A stretch of DNA of 64,000 bases from Hallerella sp963660435 (GTDB lineage: Bacteria > Fibrobacterota > Fibrobacteria > Fibrobacterales > Fibrobacteraceae): assembly GCA_963660435.1 (NCBI GenBank), contig CAVKYI010000005.1, forward strand, positions 58,215-122,214. Direction: 5' to 3'. Positions 43,766 through 52,313 of the stretch are shown piece after piece. A program made the translations under genes and the position numbers. Within the stretch, counting starts at the first letter, position 1. Every line of letters begins with the position of its first letter. A model generated the notes under the pieces. The model did no database searches. It saw only the letters and a program-made list of their open reading frames with translations, and was not told the origin of the DNA.

Positions 43766-46700
43766 CTAGATGATTTTAAGAATCCCAACGGCAATATCCC
43801 GTGACGAACATTGAACCTTAGATTTGTCCAGAATTCTTTGCCTCTGTAATTCGTAGTTTTCTAAAAGTTTTTTCACTTTGTCTTCTTGAAGCTTTATTCC
43901 TCGTTCCAAATTTCTTTTTTCTCCTTCCGATACATGCAAACCATAAGAAAGTTTAGACTTCATTTTATTAATAGATTCCTTCATTTTTTCTTTTTTCCTT
44001 TCCATTGTCGTCTGCAAATAACCTAACTGATTATCTCGAACACTTTCATTTTCTTGTTCAAAATAACGATTAAATTTTTCAAAATCAGCAAGAGCTTCAT
44101 CTAGGATTTTATTTAGGCATTCATCCATTAGAGCTTCATTTGATACATCCTTTTCCCATCCGAGATTTGTATTGGCTACACATCTTCCTCCTCTATTCGA
44201 AAGAATTTGCCATAAAACCTTTTCCGAAATTTTCGAATCAAGTAAACAGCCTTTTTCAATATTTCCAACATAATACCGAATTTCCTTTCGCGATTTACAG
44301 CCTTCCGCCTGAATTTCCTGCAGATAAAAGACATACATTCCCCTGGGAATTTCCCTATTCGACAATTCAATTGAAATAGAACAACAGCATCCATTTTGCA
44401 TATTGGCGTTCTGTTTTGTAATCCAACGAATCAAGGGGTGATCTACAGTAATGGTGTCATATTTTTTTCGCTTGATTTTCCCTTTTACCACAGAATCAAA
44501 CACACAAAGCGTTTCGCTTCCTGAATTCTTCAGCAGACAATCTAAACCTTCTTGACTACAATAATTGATGAAATCCTGAGCAGCCAACTTTGAAAGAGAA
44601 ACCAGCTTGCACTTCTCAAACTCGGCATTTTTGATTAAAGAACCTTTTCCCTGCCGATCAAAATAATCCGACACATAAAATATCAAGTCTTCCGATCGAA
44701 TTCGTTTATCCTCATAAGAGTTACGAACTCCTTGCAAAATGCCATCCTTAAAGGCAAGCAGCCGCGGTGCATTTTCTTCGATCTGTTCTTTATTTAGTTT
44801 ATCTGCAATCAACGCATCTATCTTTTCATTCGCCTTTTCTTCCTTTTCCTTAGGCGTAAGTTCGGCATCCATCAAGGCAAGCGCAATATTTTCAATTTCC
44901 TTTCCAAGAATATCGTTGATGTTTCCAATCGAGCGTTTAAAAATATCGATTCGTTCATAAAGCCTAGAAAGAACTCGATCCTCTACGGTACCGCTACAGA
45001 AAATGTTAAAAATATGGATGACATCCGATTTCTGGCCAATACGATCTATACGACCTATCCGCTGTTCCACCCGCATGGGATTCCACGGCAAATCATAATT
45101 GACAATCGTCTCGCAGAACTGCAAATCAACACCTTCGGACAATACTTCCGTAGAAATCAAAAGCCGAACCGAATTATCCTCTCGAAAAGAATCAATCACT
45201 TCCTGCTTGTTAATTCCATTACCCCCTCCAGTTAAAGCGATATTATGGACACCATCGCTAGACAATCTTTCAGAAAGATAGTTGACCGTTCCTCGGAAAA
45301 ACGAAAAGACAATCATCTTAGTGTTAGGAGCTTCTCGCCATCTTTCTTTTAATTTTTCCAAAAGAGCATTGTACTTAGAGTCGTCTTTCTTCAGCTGTTC
45401 CACAAAGGAATCACTGAAAACATTGGAAAAGTCGATGTTAAAATCATTTTTGTCATCTTCATCCCAGTTTTTATCAAAATCTTCATACAATTGTTCCTCT
45501 AATTCCTTTCCAAATTTTTGTTCTTTCCATTTTTTGATAGCCGCATAGATGCAACTGGTCATTTGACGTTGTTTTGCGATCAACACGAAGCTTGTAAAAC
45601 CTCTTTTATCAGAACAACATTTTTCGATTTTTTCTTCAATAAGACTAGTGACCTTATCATAAGCCTCTTGCTCCGTAGAGTTCATGGTAAAGTTCCACGT
45701 TACCGCCCTTCTCGTCGCATATTCCATTTCCGTTTCACAACGCCGCGTTCTTGTAAAGTAGGGAGCATAGAACACCTTGTTCATCAGACGTTTGCGATAT
45801 TCCATCCGAAGTTCGGGATTTTCTAGAATTCGGGAAAAATTCTCCGATATTTCCGTAGCCAAAGCCTTATCATTTTGCAATCCTTCATCAAAACTTTCAT
45901 AGGTCAATCTATTTATATGATCAAGCCATTTTTCTATTTGCTCTTTAACCTTTGGCGCTTCATTGGTCTGCAAGGCATTTGCCGTCTCGATATAATCCGA
46001 ACTTTTACGGAGTAATTCGTTAAAGGCGTATTCGTTATTGAAAACCTCCGGCTCCAAAATGTTCAGCAAATTATACAGGTTCCTTGATTCCGTTTGTATT
46101 GGCGTTGCCGAAAGCAGTATCAAATTCTTGGCATTGTTTCTCAACCGCGATACAATTTTATGATTAGCCGTTTCGGAATTTCTCAAATAATGCGCTTCAT
46201 CGACTATGACTAGATCCAAAAAATCCCTTTCTTCATCTAGAAATTCATACAGCTCTTGTTTTGCCGATTTCTTTACATCAACATTTCCTTTTTTCTCTTT
46301 ATACCGAATACCCTCCAAACTTGCAATCAGAGCGAAATGTTCCGTTTTAGGATAAGATACCGCATCTTTGAAATTCCTTAAAAGATCGGCAGCGGAGCAA
46401 ATTCTTGAATCAATCGAAAAATAGCGTTTCAAATCCTGAACCCATTTGTCTCGTAATACCGACGGACATACGATCAAAAGCCGCTTGGCATTTTCACGGA
46501 TTAAAAGCTCCTTCCAGATATAGATGGCTTCGATAGTCTTTCCAAGTCCCACTTCATCGGCAACAAGGATTCTCCCGCTAATCGAATCGATAAACTTAAT
46601 TACAGGAATATATTGATACGGCAAAAACTCTGCATTACTGGTACCCATCGAATAGAGAATATTTGTCACATCGCCCTTGATGCGAGAATAGACCACTGCC

Positions 46701-46915
46701 CTCTTCAAATCGTCTATGTTTCCAAAGTTTCTGTTGGAAAACAACTCAAATATATTGTCTGATACTATTTCAAGAACGTTGGAGAACACAGTTTGGATTC
46801 CACTTGTAAAAAAACGTACTTTACACATTTTTCCGTTACCCAAAACAGCCGAGACACTACCGATATCACCGTTAAATATATTTCTAACGGTACAGCCAAC
46901 CTGGATACCATTCAT
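43766..46915 (-). CDS. RapA-like SNF2 family helicase/ATPase
   Basis: A 1049-residue protein. Residues 1-50 look like a Tudor/KOW-type domain as in RapA (VGCTVRNIFNGDIGSVSAVL). The SNF2 core has Walker A VADEVGLGKTIEAIYIWKEL (119-138), DEAH in LVIVDEAHYLRN, LLSATPIQTESRNLYNLLNI, FSFFRGTVNYL, STEVLSEGVDLQF and motif VI VEQRIGRIDRIGQ. The C-terminal 300 residues include a coiled coil rich in K and E. Such ATPases move along double-stranded DNA or remodel RNA polymerase complexes. It is the first gene of a two-gene unit with the Hsp70-like ATPase. The sequence between the Walker and helicase halves is long and not assigned. Confidence 0.88.
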   Translation of the reverse strand: MNGIQVGCTVRNIFNGDIGSVSAVLGNGKMCKVRFFTSGIQTVFSNVLEIVSDNIFELFSNRNFGNIDDLKRAVVYSRIKGDVTNILYSMGTSNAEFLPYQYIPVIKFIDSISGRILVADEVGLGKTIEAIYIWKELLIRENAKRLLIVCPSVLRDKWVQDLKRYFSIDSRICSAADLLRNFKDAVSYPKTEHFALIASLEGIRYKEKKGNVDVKKSAKQELYEFLDEERDFLDLVIVDEAHYLRNSETANHKIVSRLRNNAKNLILLSATPIQTESRNLYNLLNILEPEVFNNEYAFNELLRKSSDYIETANALQTNEAPKVKEQIEKWLDHINRLTYESFDEGLQNDKALATEISENFSRILENPELRMEYRKRLMNKVFYAPYFTRTRRCETEMEYATRRAVTWNFTMNSTEQEAYDKVTSLIEEKIEKCCSDKRGFTSFVLIAKQRQMTSCIYAAIKKWKEQKFGKELEEQLYEDFDKNWDEDDKNDFNIDFSNVFSDSFVEQLKKDDSKYNALLEKLKERWREAPNTKMIVFSFFRGTVNYLSERLSSDGVHNIALTGGGNGINKQEVIDSFREDNSVRLLISTEVLSEGVDLQFCETIVNYDLPWNPMRVEQRIGRIDRIGQKSDVIHIFNIFCSGTVEDRVLSRLYERIDIFKRSIGNINDILGKEIENIALALMDAELTPKEKEEKANEKIDALIADKLNKEQIEENAPRLLAFKDGILQGVRNSYEDKRIRSEDLIFYVSDYFDRQGKGSLIKNAEFEKCKLVSLSKLAAQDFINYCSQEGLDCLLKNSGSETLCVFDSVVKGKIKRKKYDTITVDHPLIRWITKQNANMQNGCCCSISIELSNREIPRGMYVFYLQEIQAEGCKSRKEIRYYVGNIEKGCLLDSKISEKVLWQILSNRGGRCVANTNLGWEKDVSNEALMDECLNKILDEALADFEKFNRYFEQENESVRDNQLGYLQTTMERKKEKMKESINKMKSKLSYGLHVSEGEKRNLERGIKLQEDKVKKLLENYELQRQRILDKSKVQCSSRDIAVGILKII

Positions 46916-47011
46916 GGCACCCCTCCTTCGTTTGATGTGAAAATTTACCTTGACATAAAATGTCTAATGCCGGAGACCCCCCCCGCAAATTTCATGCCAA
47001 GCTGCTCTCTC

Positions 47012-47746
47012 CTACCCAACCTGAAAATACTCCAATAGCTTTCTGTAATCGTCCTGTGCCGAAAGACAGGTGTCCCGCAAAAATCCATCGATGTGCCCCC
47101 AGTTTTGAAGTCCCCGGTAATAGAACAGGCGTAAATCTTCCGTGATGATAAACGGTACGACATTTTTCTGCAGGCATTGCCAAAACATTAAAAGCCGCCC
47201 GACACGTCCATTGCCATCTTGAAATGGATGGATTCTTTCAAATTCCACGTGAAAATTCAGGATATCGTCAAAATCAACATTCCCGATTGCATCGTACGAA
47301 GCGAGCAGGGATTTCATCCGCAAATGAACATCCCTAGGAAGTGCCGTTTCCGCACCGCCGACCTCGTTTGGCAACTTTTTGTAGTCCCCGACGGCGAACC
47401 AATCTTTATCGCTATCGGAAGTATTCGTCTTTAAAAGCAAGTGCAGGTGTTTTACGTGCGCTTCCGTTATCCGTTCTTCGGCATGATCTATCACATAATC
47501 AATGCAGCGAAAATGATTGACCGCTTCCATAATGTCATCGACACGGATTATTTCCGAAGAACTTTCCAGAGTCCGGGTTTCATAGATAAAGCGCGTCTGC
47601 TCTTTCGACAAACGACTTCCTTCGATGTGGTTGGAACTGTAAGTCAGGTCGATCTGCGTACGGTGATAGATTCCCCCGCAGAGCCTTCCCCCCTTTTCGG
47701 TCCGAAGCCGCATCAATAGCGGAGAAATCCTTTCGCCTCTTTTCAT
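47012..47746 (-). CDS. Fic family protein (short form)
   Basis: A 244-residue Fic protein. It has the inhibitory motif TYSSNHIEGSRLS (SxxxEG) near residue 36 and the catalytic core FERIHPFQDGNGRVGRLLMF. No DNA-binding domain is seen, unlike the other two Fic proteins in the window. The start lies only 6 nt after the skp stop, so it appears to be the third gene of the bamA-skp transcript. It would modify a protein by AMPylation or similar; a link to envelope assembly is suggested by position alone. Confidence 0.87.
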   Translation of the reverse strand: MKRGERISPLLMRLRTEKGGRLCGGIYHRTQIDLTYSSNHIEGSRLSKEQTRFIYETRTLESSSEIIRVDDIMEAVNHFRCIDYVIDHAEERITEAHVKHLHLLLKTNTSDSDKDWFAVGDYKKLPNEVGGAETALPRDVHLRMKSLLASYDAIGNVDFDDILNFHVEFERIHPFQDGNGRVGRLLMFWQCLQKNVVPFIITEDLRLFYYRGLQNWGHIDGFLRDTCLSAQDDYRKLLEYFQVG

Positions 47747-47752
47747 CGCCCC

Positions 47753-48277
47753 CTACCGTCCGTTCAAGTAGTCAAGCACCTTCTGCGTCAAGTCGTTCTC
47801 GTTTTTCCAGAAGAGGACCGCACCGGTCGCCCGGTCGATTACCATGTCGTAGCCTTCCTGCAAGGCGATTTCCGTCACCGCCTTCTTGATGAGCGAAATG
47901 ATCGGCGCGCTCACCTTTTCGTTTTCGGTAATCAACTCCCCGGTCCGCCCATAGACGCGGTCGATGAACTCCTTCAGTTCGGTATTCTTCTTCGCGTAGT
48001 CCGCTTCGAGTTCCTTCCGCTTTTCGTCCGAAAGCATCAGGGACTGCTTGTCGAGCTTTTCCTTGATGGCGGCGAGTTCCTTCTGGAGCAGGTTTGCCTG
48101 CTGTTCCCATTTGGCGACCTGGCGATCGTATTCCTCCTGCGCCTTTTTCGTTCCCTTGTAGCCTTCGAAGATGAGTTTGGAATCCACGTGAGCGACCCGC
48201 AGACCGTCTTCCGCGAAAGCGACCGAAGAGAGGAATGCCAAGACAAAGAAGAAAGGAATAAAGGACCTTTTACGCAT
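47753..48277 (-). CDS. skp: OmpH/Skp-like periplasmic chaperone
   Basis: A 174-residue protein with signal peptide (RKRSFIPFFFVLAFLSSVAFA). The mature N-terminus LRVAHVDSKLIFEGYKGTKK is the family core, followed by a long charged coiled-coil region forming the tentacle arms. The C-terminal strand region contains EGYDMVIDRATGAVLFW. Skp trimers hold outer-membrane proteins before BAM inserts them. The ATG shares a base with the bamA stop, matching the common bamA-skp order. Confidence 0.9.
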   Translation of the reverse strand: MRKRSFIPFFFVLAFLSSVAFAEDGLRVAHVDSKLIFEGYKGTKKAQEEYDRQVAKWEQQANLLQKELAAIKEKLDKQSLMLSDEKRKELEADYAKKNTELKEFIDRVYGRTGELITENEKVSAPIISLIKKAVTEIALQEGYDMVIDRATGAVLFWKNENDLTQKVLDYLNGR

Positions 48278-51048
48278 CAGAATCCCTGCCCGATGACAAA
48301 GTTGAACTCCATGTCGCCCACGCTCGTGCGCTCGTAGCCGGAATAGGTTTCTCCCGGATCGAGAGGCCAGGCAAAGTCGAACCCGATAATGCCGAGCATC
48401 GGAACGACCACGCGGAAACCGAAACCGAAGTCCCGCTTGAGACTAGACGGATCCCATTCCGAAAGCGGATTCGGCTGACTCTTCGAAACCTTTTCGTCCG
48501 GATTGTAACGCTTGCCGAAAACGTTTCCGGCGTCGAAGAAGAGCGGCAAGAGGTAGAACGTGTTCGGTACGATTCCCCACTGGATTTCCGCGCCGATATA
48601 CTGGTAGCTGCGCCCGAGTCTGCGATAGCCGATCGATCCCGAGCTGTAACCGCGCATCATGCCGTCGTAGCCTAAAACGCCGCCCATCTGGTACAACGTC
48701 CGATACTGGAGCGGGTTTCCGACCATGATTCCATATTCGTTCGTGAGGGCGAGCGCGACGCGGTCACCGATAAGCGGGAACCACCACTTGACGGTCAGGT
48801 CCGTCTTGACGAAGCTGAAATCGCTGCCGATGATATCGTCTGCGACTTCCACGGAAAGCACGTAGCGCGAGCCGTCCGTCGGGAACTGCGGCAGGTTCTT
48901 GTCGTCGCGAATCAGCTTGAACGTCACCGCGGATTCGATGCCCGAATAGCGGACAAGGCTACCGGCGACGTTATCGCCCTGCTTGTTCATCATCCAGCTG
49001 TAGCCGACCTGCCCATAGAAATAGTCATCGGGCCATTTCAGACGCTTGCCGACATAGATGGATCCGCCGTAACGCGTAATGTCCGGGTCGTCGTCCTGGT
49101 TCCACCACGCGTAGCTGAGGCTCGTTCCGAGCGTAATCGGATAGTCCAGGAACCACGGTTCGACAAAGCCTATCGAAGCGCTCTTCTTGTCTTCGCCGTA
49201 TTCCACGTTGAAGCTCGCGCTCTGTCCGTCGCCCATGCAGCAGTTCGGAATCGACACGCCCAGGGTTCCCGTGAGACCGTCGCTCTGGCTGTAGGCGAGG
49301 CCCGCACTGAACTGTCCCGTTCCCGCTTCCTTTTCCGCGACCTTGAAGACCAGATCGACCTGCTGATCCCCCACAATCTGGATATCGGGATAGACCATGT
49401 CGAAGTAGTTCAGCTGCATGATTTCGCGGAAGCTGCGTTCGAGCGAGGACTGGCGGTAAGTGTCCCCCGGGTAGAGCCTGACTTCGCGGCGGATAACCTT
49501 GTCCTTCGTCTTCGTGTTGCCGGTGATGTTTACCCGATGAACCTGGGCGGGCAAGCCTTCGCGCATCCGGTATTCGAGATTGACGACGCTGTCGTTTACA
49601 AAGTTCCGGGTTTCGTCGAACTGGGCGAAGAGATAGCCGTCTTCGCGGTAGGACGCGATGATCGCGCTGCGCGTCGCTTCGTAGGCATAATAGTCAAAGA
49701 CCTCCCCGCTGTCCAGATAGACCGCGCGTGAAAGCATCTTGTCGGTCAGAACCTCGTTCCCGGTGAAATGAACCGCCCCCGCATAGTAGCGCTGCCCTTC
49801 GTCGATATCGATGTAGATTCGGACATACTTGGACGTGACGACGCTGTCGTAAGGCGTGAGCGCTCCGAACGTTTCTTCGAGCGTGTAGCGGGCGAGGAGC
49901 TTTTCCTCGTAGCGGTTCCGCCGATGCTTCTGCAGGAGTTCCTTCACCTTCGGATTCTTCCATGAGCGGTCCTTCGACAGGTTCCGAATCCATGTCTTGC
50001 GAAGTTCCTCGTACGTGATGATGCCGTTCAGAATCTTGAGAGCGGTTTCCTCGTCCTGGACATCCTGGACAGGAACAGCCTGCGCGTTCGGAGCGAAGTT
50101 TCTCCGGTGTTCGCGGTAGTAGTGCGCGGATTTTTCCACGACGCGACCCGCCAGGCGGTTCATGATGTTCGCCGTATCGGAGATGGCCTGGTTCAGCTGC
50201 CCGTAGAGAAGATCCAGCTTGCGGTTTTTCGGAACGGTGCGTCCCATGTAGAAGTTGCAGCTCGAGTCCGGCAAGTACTCGGCGCGATACTCCTTCAGTT
50301 CCGCATCCAGGTAGCCAAAATGCCGGATCGCGTTCAGCACCGTGTCGCGGTCCGCCTCGAAGACCGATTCCTTGAATTCGCCGTCCCCCCACCAGTGGGT
50401 GCGCTTCGTCACCATGTGATCGGTAATCTCCGTCGTCGGAACATGGTCGTTTCCGGTCACGACAATCGAATCCACCTGGACCTTCGGCCCTTCGCGGATG
50501 ATGAAAGTCACCGAATTCTCATGGTCGGAGACGGGCGTTTCCCGAAATCCCACTTCCGCGAGCAGATATCCCTCGGAACGGTAATAGTTCAGAATGTTCT
50601 GGCGGTCGCGCTCGAGCCCGCTCTTGCTATAGACCCTTCCCTGCAGGAGGCTCACCTTGAGCCGCACGTCCTCTTCCGAGATTTCGTCACAGCCTTCGAC
50701 ATAGACGGTATCTAGCGCGGGAAGTTCCACGACGCGAAACACCAGGTCAACCTTGCTTTCCGCCCCCGGCAAGTAGTCCACCCAGGCGGTAACGTCGTCG
50801 AAATATCCCGTTTCGAACAAGTCCGAGACGCTTTTCTGGACCTTTTCCGTAAATACCGACGGCTGGAACGACTGCCCGTCGCGAACGCTCACCCGACTCA
50901 GCACGGAACGCTCGTCCATGTTGACGAGACCTTCGGCGCGAACATGTCGAACCGTCGTCGGAACGGTAAAATTTTCGGGCACGTCCAAGAGCTGCGCCAT
51001 CGGAAATGCGGTCAAGACAAGCAAAAAGGCAAGGACACGAAAAATCAA
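48277..51048 (-). CDS. bamA: Outer-membrane protein assembly factor BamA with a POTRA3 insertion
   Basis: A 923-residue BamA, longer than the roughly 800 typical. After a signal peptide (IFRVLAFLLVLTAFPMA) come five POTRA domains. POTRA3 carries an insertion of about 135 residues (about 262-400, helical and basic, rich in NLSKDRSWKNPK-type sequence) before its last strand YVRIYIDIDEGQR. The barrel begins near 580; the L6 motif is RGY in GYDGMMRGYSSGSIGY, and the chain ends in phenylalanine. BamA inserts outer-membrane proteins. The start is TTG at 51048, preceded by AAGGTAG, because no ATG would keep the signal peptide. skp and fic follow directly. Confidence 0.93.
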   Translation of the reverse strand: MIFRVLAFLLVLTAFPMAQLLDVPENFTVPTTVRHVRAEGLVNMDERSVLSRVSVRDGQSFQPSVFTEKVQKSVSDLFETGYFDDVTAWVDYLPGAESKVDLVFRVVELPALDTVYVEGCDEISEEDVRLKVSLLQGRVYSKSGLERDRQNILNYYRSEGYLLAEVGFRETPVSDHENSVTFIIREGPKVQVDSIVVTGNDHVPTTEITDHMVTKRTHWWGDGEFKESVFEADRDTVLNAIRHFGYLDAELKEYRAEYLPDSSCNFYMGRTVPKNRKLDLLYGQLNQAISDTANIMNRLAGRVVEKSAHYYREHRRNFAPNAQAVPVQDVQDEETALKILNGIITYEELRKTWIRNLSKDRSWKNPKVKELLQKHRRNRYEEKLLARYTLEETFGALTPYDSVVTSKYVRIYIDIDEGQRYYAGAVHFTGNEVLTDKMLSRAVYLDSGEVFDYYAYEATRSAIIASYREDGYLFAQFDETRNFVNDSVVNLEYRMREGLPAQVHRVNITGNTKTKDKVIRREVRLYPGDTYRQSSLERSFREIMQLNYFDMVYPDIQIVGDQQVDLVFKVAEKEAGTGQFSAGLAYSQSDGLTGTLGVSIPNCCMGDGQSASFNVEYGEDKKSASIGFVEPWFLDYPITLGTSLSYAWWNQDDDPDITRYGGSIYVGKRLKWPDDYFYGQVGYSWMMNKQGDNVAGSLVRYSGIESAVTFKLIRDDKNLPQFPTDGSRYVLSVEVADDIIGSDFSFVKTDLTVKWWFPLIGDRVALALTNEYGIMVGNPLQYRTLYQMGGVLGYDGMMRGYSSGSIGYRRLGRSYQYIGAEIQWGIVPNTFYLLPLFFDAGNVFGKRYNPDEKVSKSQPNPLSEWDPSSLKRDFGFGFRVVVPMLGIIGFDFAWPLDPGETYSGYERTSVGDMEFNFVIGQGF

Positions 51049-51096
51049 GTGGGTGCTACCTTGTTAAATAGGAGTAAAAATCGCTTTCAAAGATAC

Positions 51097-51126
51097 AAAA
51101 AAACGCCCATGAAAAAACGGGCGTTT
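51097..51126 (-). terminator. Rho-independent terminator between the TPR-like lipoprotein gene and bamA
   Basis: On the minus strand AAACGCCC pairs with GGGCGTTT, followed by a T run. It lies 22 nt past the stop at 51149 and means bamA needs its own promoter in the 48 nt that follow. Confidence 0.88.
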
Positions 51127-51148
51127 CCAAAAGCGCTGCCAGAAAAAT

Positions 51149-52201
51149 TTACTGGCCAAGATACTTGCGACCGATGCCGAACTGGTCCTTGTATTCGACG
51201 TAATCCGGCACGAAGCCGTTCGGATAGCTGAACGCGATGTTTACCGAGCACTGGAATTCGTTCCTGAGTTCTCCCTTGCCGGTAAAAGGCTTCTGCTTCT
51301 TTTCGATCTTTGCCTTGTCGCCCTTGCCGACGACGACTTCGGCATCGCACCAGCCCTTGCCCACCTGCTTCGCGAAGACGGAATCGCCAGCGGTCGAGAC
51401 AAGCTTGATCTTCGTCGGGTCGAGTTCCGTATTGTTGCCCGTCGAAGCCCAGAACTGGAGTTCTCCCTTGAGAGACGTCGAAGACACCTGGATGGTCGGG
51501 AACGCCATCACGTAGCCCCACTTATCGACAAGCGGCGACTTGTTCGGGATGTTTTCGCCAAAGATGAGGAAATAGGGACGGGTCGCGATGCGGCTTTTGT
51601 TGTGTTCGCGCTGGAGATCCGCGTTTTTCGGAGCGATAAGCTCCATCACCAGCAGATTGTATTCCTTGACGACCGGATCGTCCTCGTCAATCGCCTCCGA
51701 AAGGTTCTTGGAAACGTATAGGTTCTCGGCCTGGGTGCGGAGCGCCTGGATCTTCGCATAGTCGCCGTTCAGGCGCTTGAGAAGGGAGATGGACGTGTCG
51801 ATTTTCGCAAAGCCGTCAAGCGAATTGCCGAGGCTCGCGCCTTCCGCCGTCGCCTGGTTCAGGCCGACGTTAGAAAGTGCTTCCGCGATGGCGGAAGCCG
51901 TTTCCACGTTTTCCACCTTGTCGATATTCTGGAGAGCCTGCTCGAAGAGGCCGTGGAGCAGGTCGCTCTGCGGGTCCTTCTTGCTTTCCTGCTCGGCGCG
52001 CTTCGCGAGCGCAAGCGTAAAGTTGCCGTAGAACTCGTCGGAAATCTTTCCCTTTTCCTTTGCGTTCAGGTAAGAGTTGATGGCGTTCTGGTAGCGGCCG
52101 GCTTCCAGATGCTCGTCTCCGCGCTTTTCGTTGGTGCCCTTGCAGCCCGCAAGAAAGAATGCCGAAGCGGCCAGAAGAACGACGATGTGTCTTGTTTTCA
52201 T
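51149..52201 (-). CDS. TPR-like lipoprotein of unknown function
   Basis: A 350-residue lipoprotein with signal peptide MKTRHIVVLLAASAFFLAGC. The N-terminal third contains a TPR-like stretch (GDEHLEAGRYQNAINSYLNA), then helical repeats, then a C-terminal beta-rich domain (PTIQVSSTSLKGELQFWAS) ending YKDQFGIGRKYLG. The TPR part suggests protein binding in the periplasm. No family was recognised for the C-terminal domain. It is monocistronic with a strong terminator. Its position just upstream of bamA hints at, but does not prove, an envelope role. Confidence 0.7.
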   Translation of the reverse strand: MKTRHIVVLLAASAFFLAGCKGTNEKRGDEHLEAGRYQNAINSYLNAKEKGKISDEFYGNFTLALAKRAEQESKKDPQSDLLHGLFEQALQNIDKVENVETASAIAEALSNVGLNQATAEGASLGNSLDGFAKIDTSISLLKRLNGDYAKIQALRTQAENLYVSKNLSEAIDEDDPVVKEYNLLVMELIAPKNADLQREHNKSRIATRPYFLIFGENIPNKSPLVDKWGYVMAFPTIQVSSTSLKGELQFWASTGNNTELDPTKIKLVSTAGDSVFAKQVGKGWCDAEVVVGKGDKAKIEKKQKPFTGKGELRNEFQCSVNIAFSYPNGFVPDYVEYKDQFGIGRKYLGQ

Positions 52202-52313
52202 TATTTGACCCTTTATCCGAAAAATTTTAGGTTCGGTGGATTTCTCTCTGTAATTTAATTAAATATTTTTGGAGTGAAGCGTTCGCTTCGTAAATTATTT
52301 TTTGGAGAACGTC

